This document shows, piece after piece, positions 5,389 through 6,123 of a stretch of DNA of 6,123 nucleotides (within the stretch, counting starts at the first letter, position 1; each line of letters begins with the position of its first letter). This DNA comes from Prolixibacteraceae bacterium (GTDB taxonomy: Bacteria; Bacteroidota; Bacteroidia; Bacteroidales; Prolixibacteraceae), in assembly GCA_003516705.1 (NCBI GenBank), contig DPCJ01000050.1, forward strand, positions 1-6,123, in the 5' to 3' direction. A model generated the notes under the pieces. The model was not told where the DNA came from and did no database searches. It saw only the letters and a list, made by a program, of their open reading frames with translations. Position numbers and translations under genes: made by a program.

Positions 5389-6123
5389 TTAAGGCTTCTC
5401 ATTAACCGCATATTCAAACCAGTCGAAATCGGCTGGAACCGATGATGTTTTCCCGTTTCCTGTGGCATACAATCCAACATAAACACCTGTAAAAAAACCA
5501 ACGGTTTCGGTTGCCAGAAACTTGGCATCAACGGTTTCAACGGGTTTAAATGCTTCATCGCCCTGTGCATACGAAAACGTAAATGTTGTTTTATCGCCCG
5601 AAACACGCAACTTTACAGGCCCCGGTTTCAGCTGAAATTCTTTTGATTTATAAAGCGTCTGACCAAATTGCAGTTGCACGGTAAGCACCCGTTTGCCACC
5701 TTTTTTGCCAACCAGCATATCGAAATGCGAACCGTTGTTGAGCAAAACCAATCCTGCCTGTTCATTTTCAAGTTTGGGATTGAACTCAACCTGCGTGGTT
5801 GCAGAGAAATTAAAATGTTGTAAACGCCGTCCGGTAAAAGTCGAAGTTTTGCGGGTACTGATTGTTTCTGAAGCTCCTTTTAATCTTAAAAAGCCCTGAC
5901 GTTCTTTGAGAGAATAATTGGCTTCCTCGGGAAATAAAACATAGTTCCACTCCAAACCAAGGTTTTCAGCATCAAATTCAGTTTTCGTCGGTTTTGCCTG
6001 AAAAGGTTTCAGTGGCAATGTATTACAAGTCATTTCCACGGTTGCAACGCCGTTTCCGTTCACAACCGGCCAACCGTTTTTTGGCCATGTAACCGGAGCC
6101 AGACATGTTTCCCTGCCAAGAAT
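5389..6123 (-). CDS. Glycoside hydrolase family 43 protein, C-terminal part (runs off right edge)
   Basis: The frame is open from the right edge to a TAA at 5391-5389, giving 244 residues. The first twenty-odd residues (ILGRETCLAPVTW, then NGWPVVNGNG) match the end of the five-bladed propeller catalytic domain of GH43 enzymes. After a linker comes a beta-sandwich domain of the GH43 C2 type (about residues 48-240), recognised from LEWNYVLFPEEANYSLKERQ, GFLRLKG, the EQAGLVLLNN strand and the closing DFDWFEY. Family members are mostly beta-xylosidases or alpha-L-arabinofuranosidases acting on xylan or arabinan side chains; the C2 domain often closes the active site. The catalytic acids lie outside the window, so exact activity, completeness and signal peptide cannot be judged. 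A GTG at 6063 could be mistaken for a start, but the family match continues upstream of it. It is convergent with the winged-helix gene across a shared terminator. Confidence 0.92.
   Translation of the reverse strand: MLGRETCLAPVTWPKNGWPVVNGNGVATVEMTCNTLPLKPFQAKPTKTEFDAENLGLEWNYVLFPEEANYSLKERQGFLRLKGASETISTRKTSTFTGRRLQHFNFSATTQVEFNPKLENEQAGLVLLNNGSHFDMLVGKKGGKRVLTVQLQFGQTLYKSKEFQLKPGPVKLRVSGDKTTFTFSYAQGDEAFKPVETVDAKFLATETVGFFTGVYVGLYATGNGKTSSVPADFDWFEYAVNEKP

Noticed and set aside
5307..5606. 99-codon minus-strand frame overlapping the end of the GH43 gene and the terminator
   Set aside because: It overlaps the GH43 frame in another register and would run through the shared terminator hairpin.
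5693..5899. 68-codon plus-strand frame inside the GH43 gene
   Set aside because: Antisense shadow of a clear GH43 C2-domain coding region.
6061..6063. GTG as a start codon that would make a complete 224-residue protein
   Set aside because: The frame stays open to the window edge and the upstream residues (LGRETCLAPVTW) match the end of the GH43 catalytic domain, so the GTG is an internal Val codon.

Overview
The window looks like a chromosomal piece from a Bacteroidota bacterium, probably of class Bacteroidia. Four things point there. The promoters fit the phylum's TTTG / TAnnTTTG pattern. The four complete genes have A/T-rich leaders with no Shine-Dalgarno at normal spacing. The Fe-type superoxide dismutase carries a Phe after its NHxxY motif, as in the Porphyromonas enzyme. 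The right edge holds a GH43 glycosidase typical of polysaccharide degraders. I cannot name a genus.

Layout, left to right. Positions 1-246 (minus) hold the start of an unrecognised, very AT-rich gene that runs off the left edge. It is divergent from leuS (305-2956, plus), a complete leucyl-tRNA synthetase with its own promoter motif and a strong terminator. A 620-bp intergenic stretch follows. It contains a GC-rich patch with a 42-codon minus-strand frame, which looks like a dispersed-repeat copy, then AT-rich DNA with several small palindromes and a textbook promoter. Next come two complete superoxide dismutase genes in the same orientation: a Mn-type enzyme (3580-4179, own terminator) and an Fe-type enzyme (4487-5062). 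Between them is a 100-bp near-perfect long inverted repeat that ends three bases before the second start codon. A 57-residue winged-helix protein (5129-5302) follows the Fe-type gene closely. A two-way terminator separates it from the convergent GH43 glycosidase (5389 to the right edge, minus), of which only the C-terminal part is present.

How the genes fit together. leuS (translation) and the GH43 gene (plant or algal glycan breakdown) have no evident functional link to the centre. The central cluster looks like a superoxide-defence locus. The two dismutases differ at every residue position classically used to separate Mn from Fe enzymes, including the residue two before the metal-binding aspartate. 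A plausible inference is that the cell can keep cytosolic superoxide defence under either metal regime, with the small winged-helix protein a candidate local regulator. No mobile element, CRISPR array, rRNA or tRNA gene was seen.
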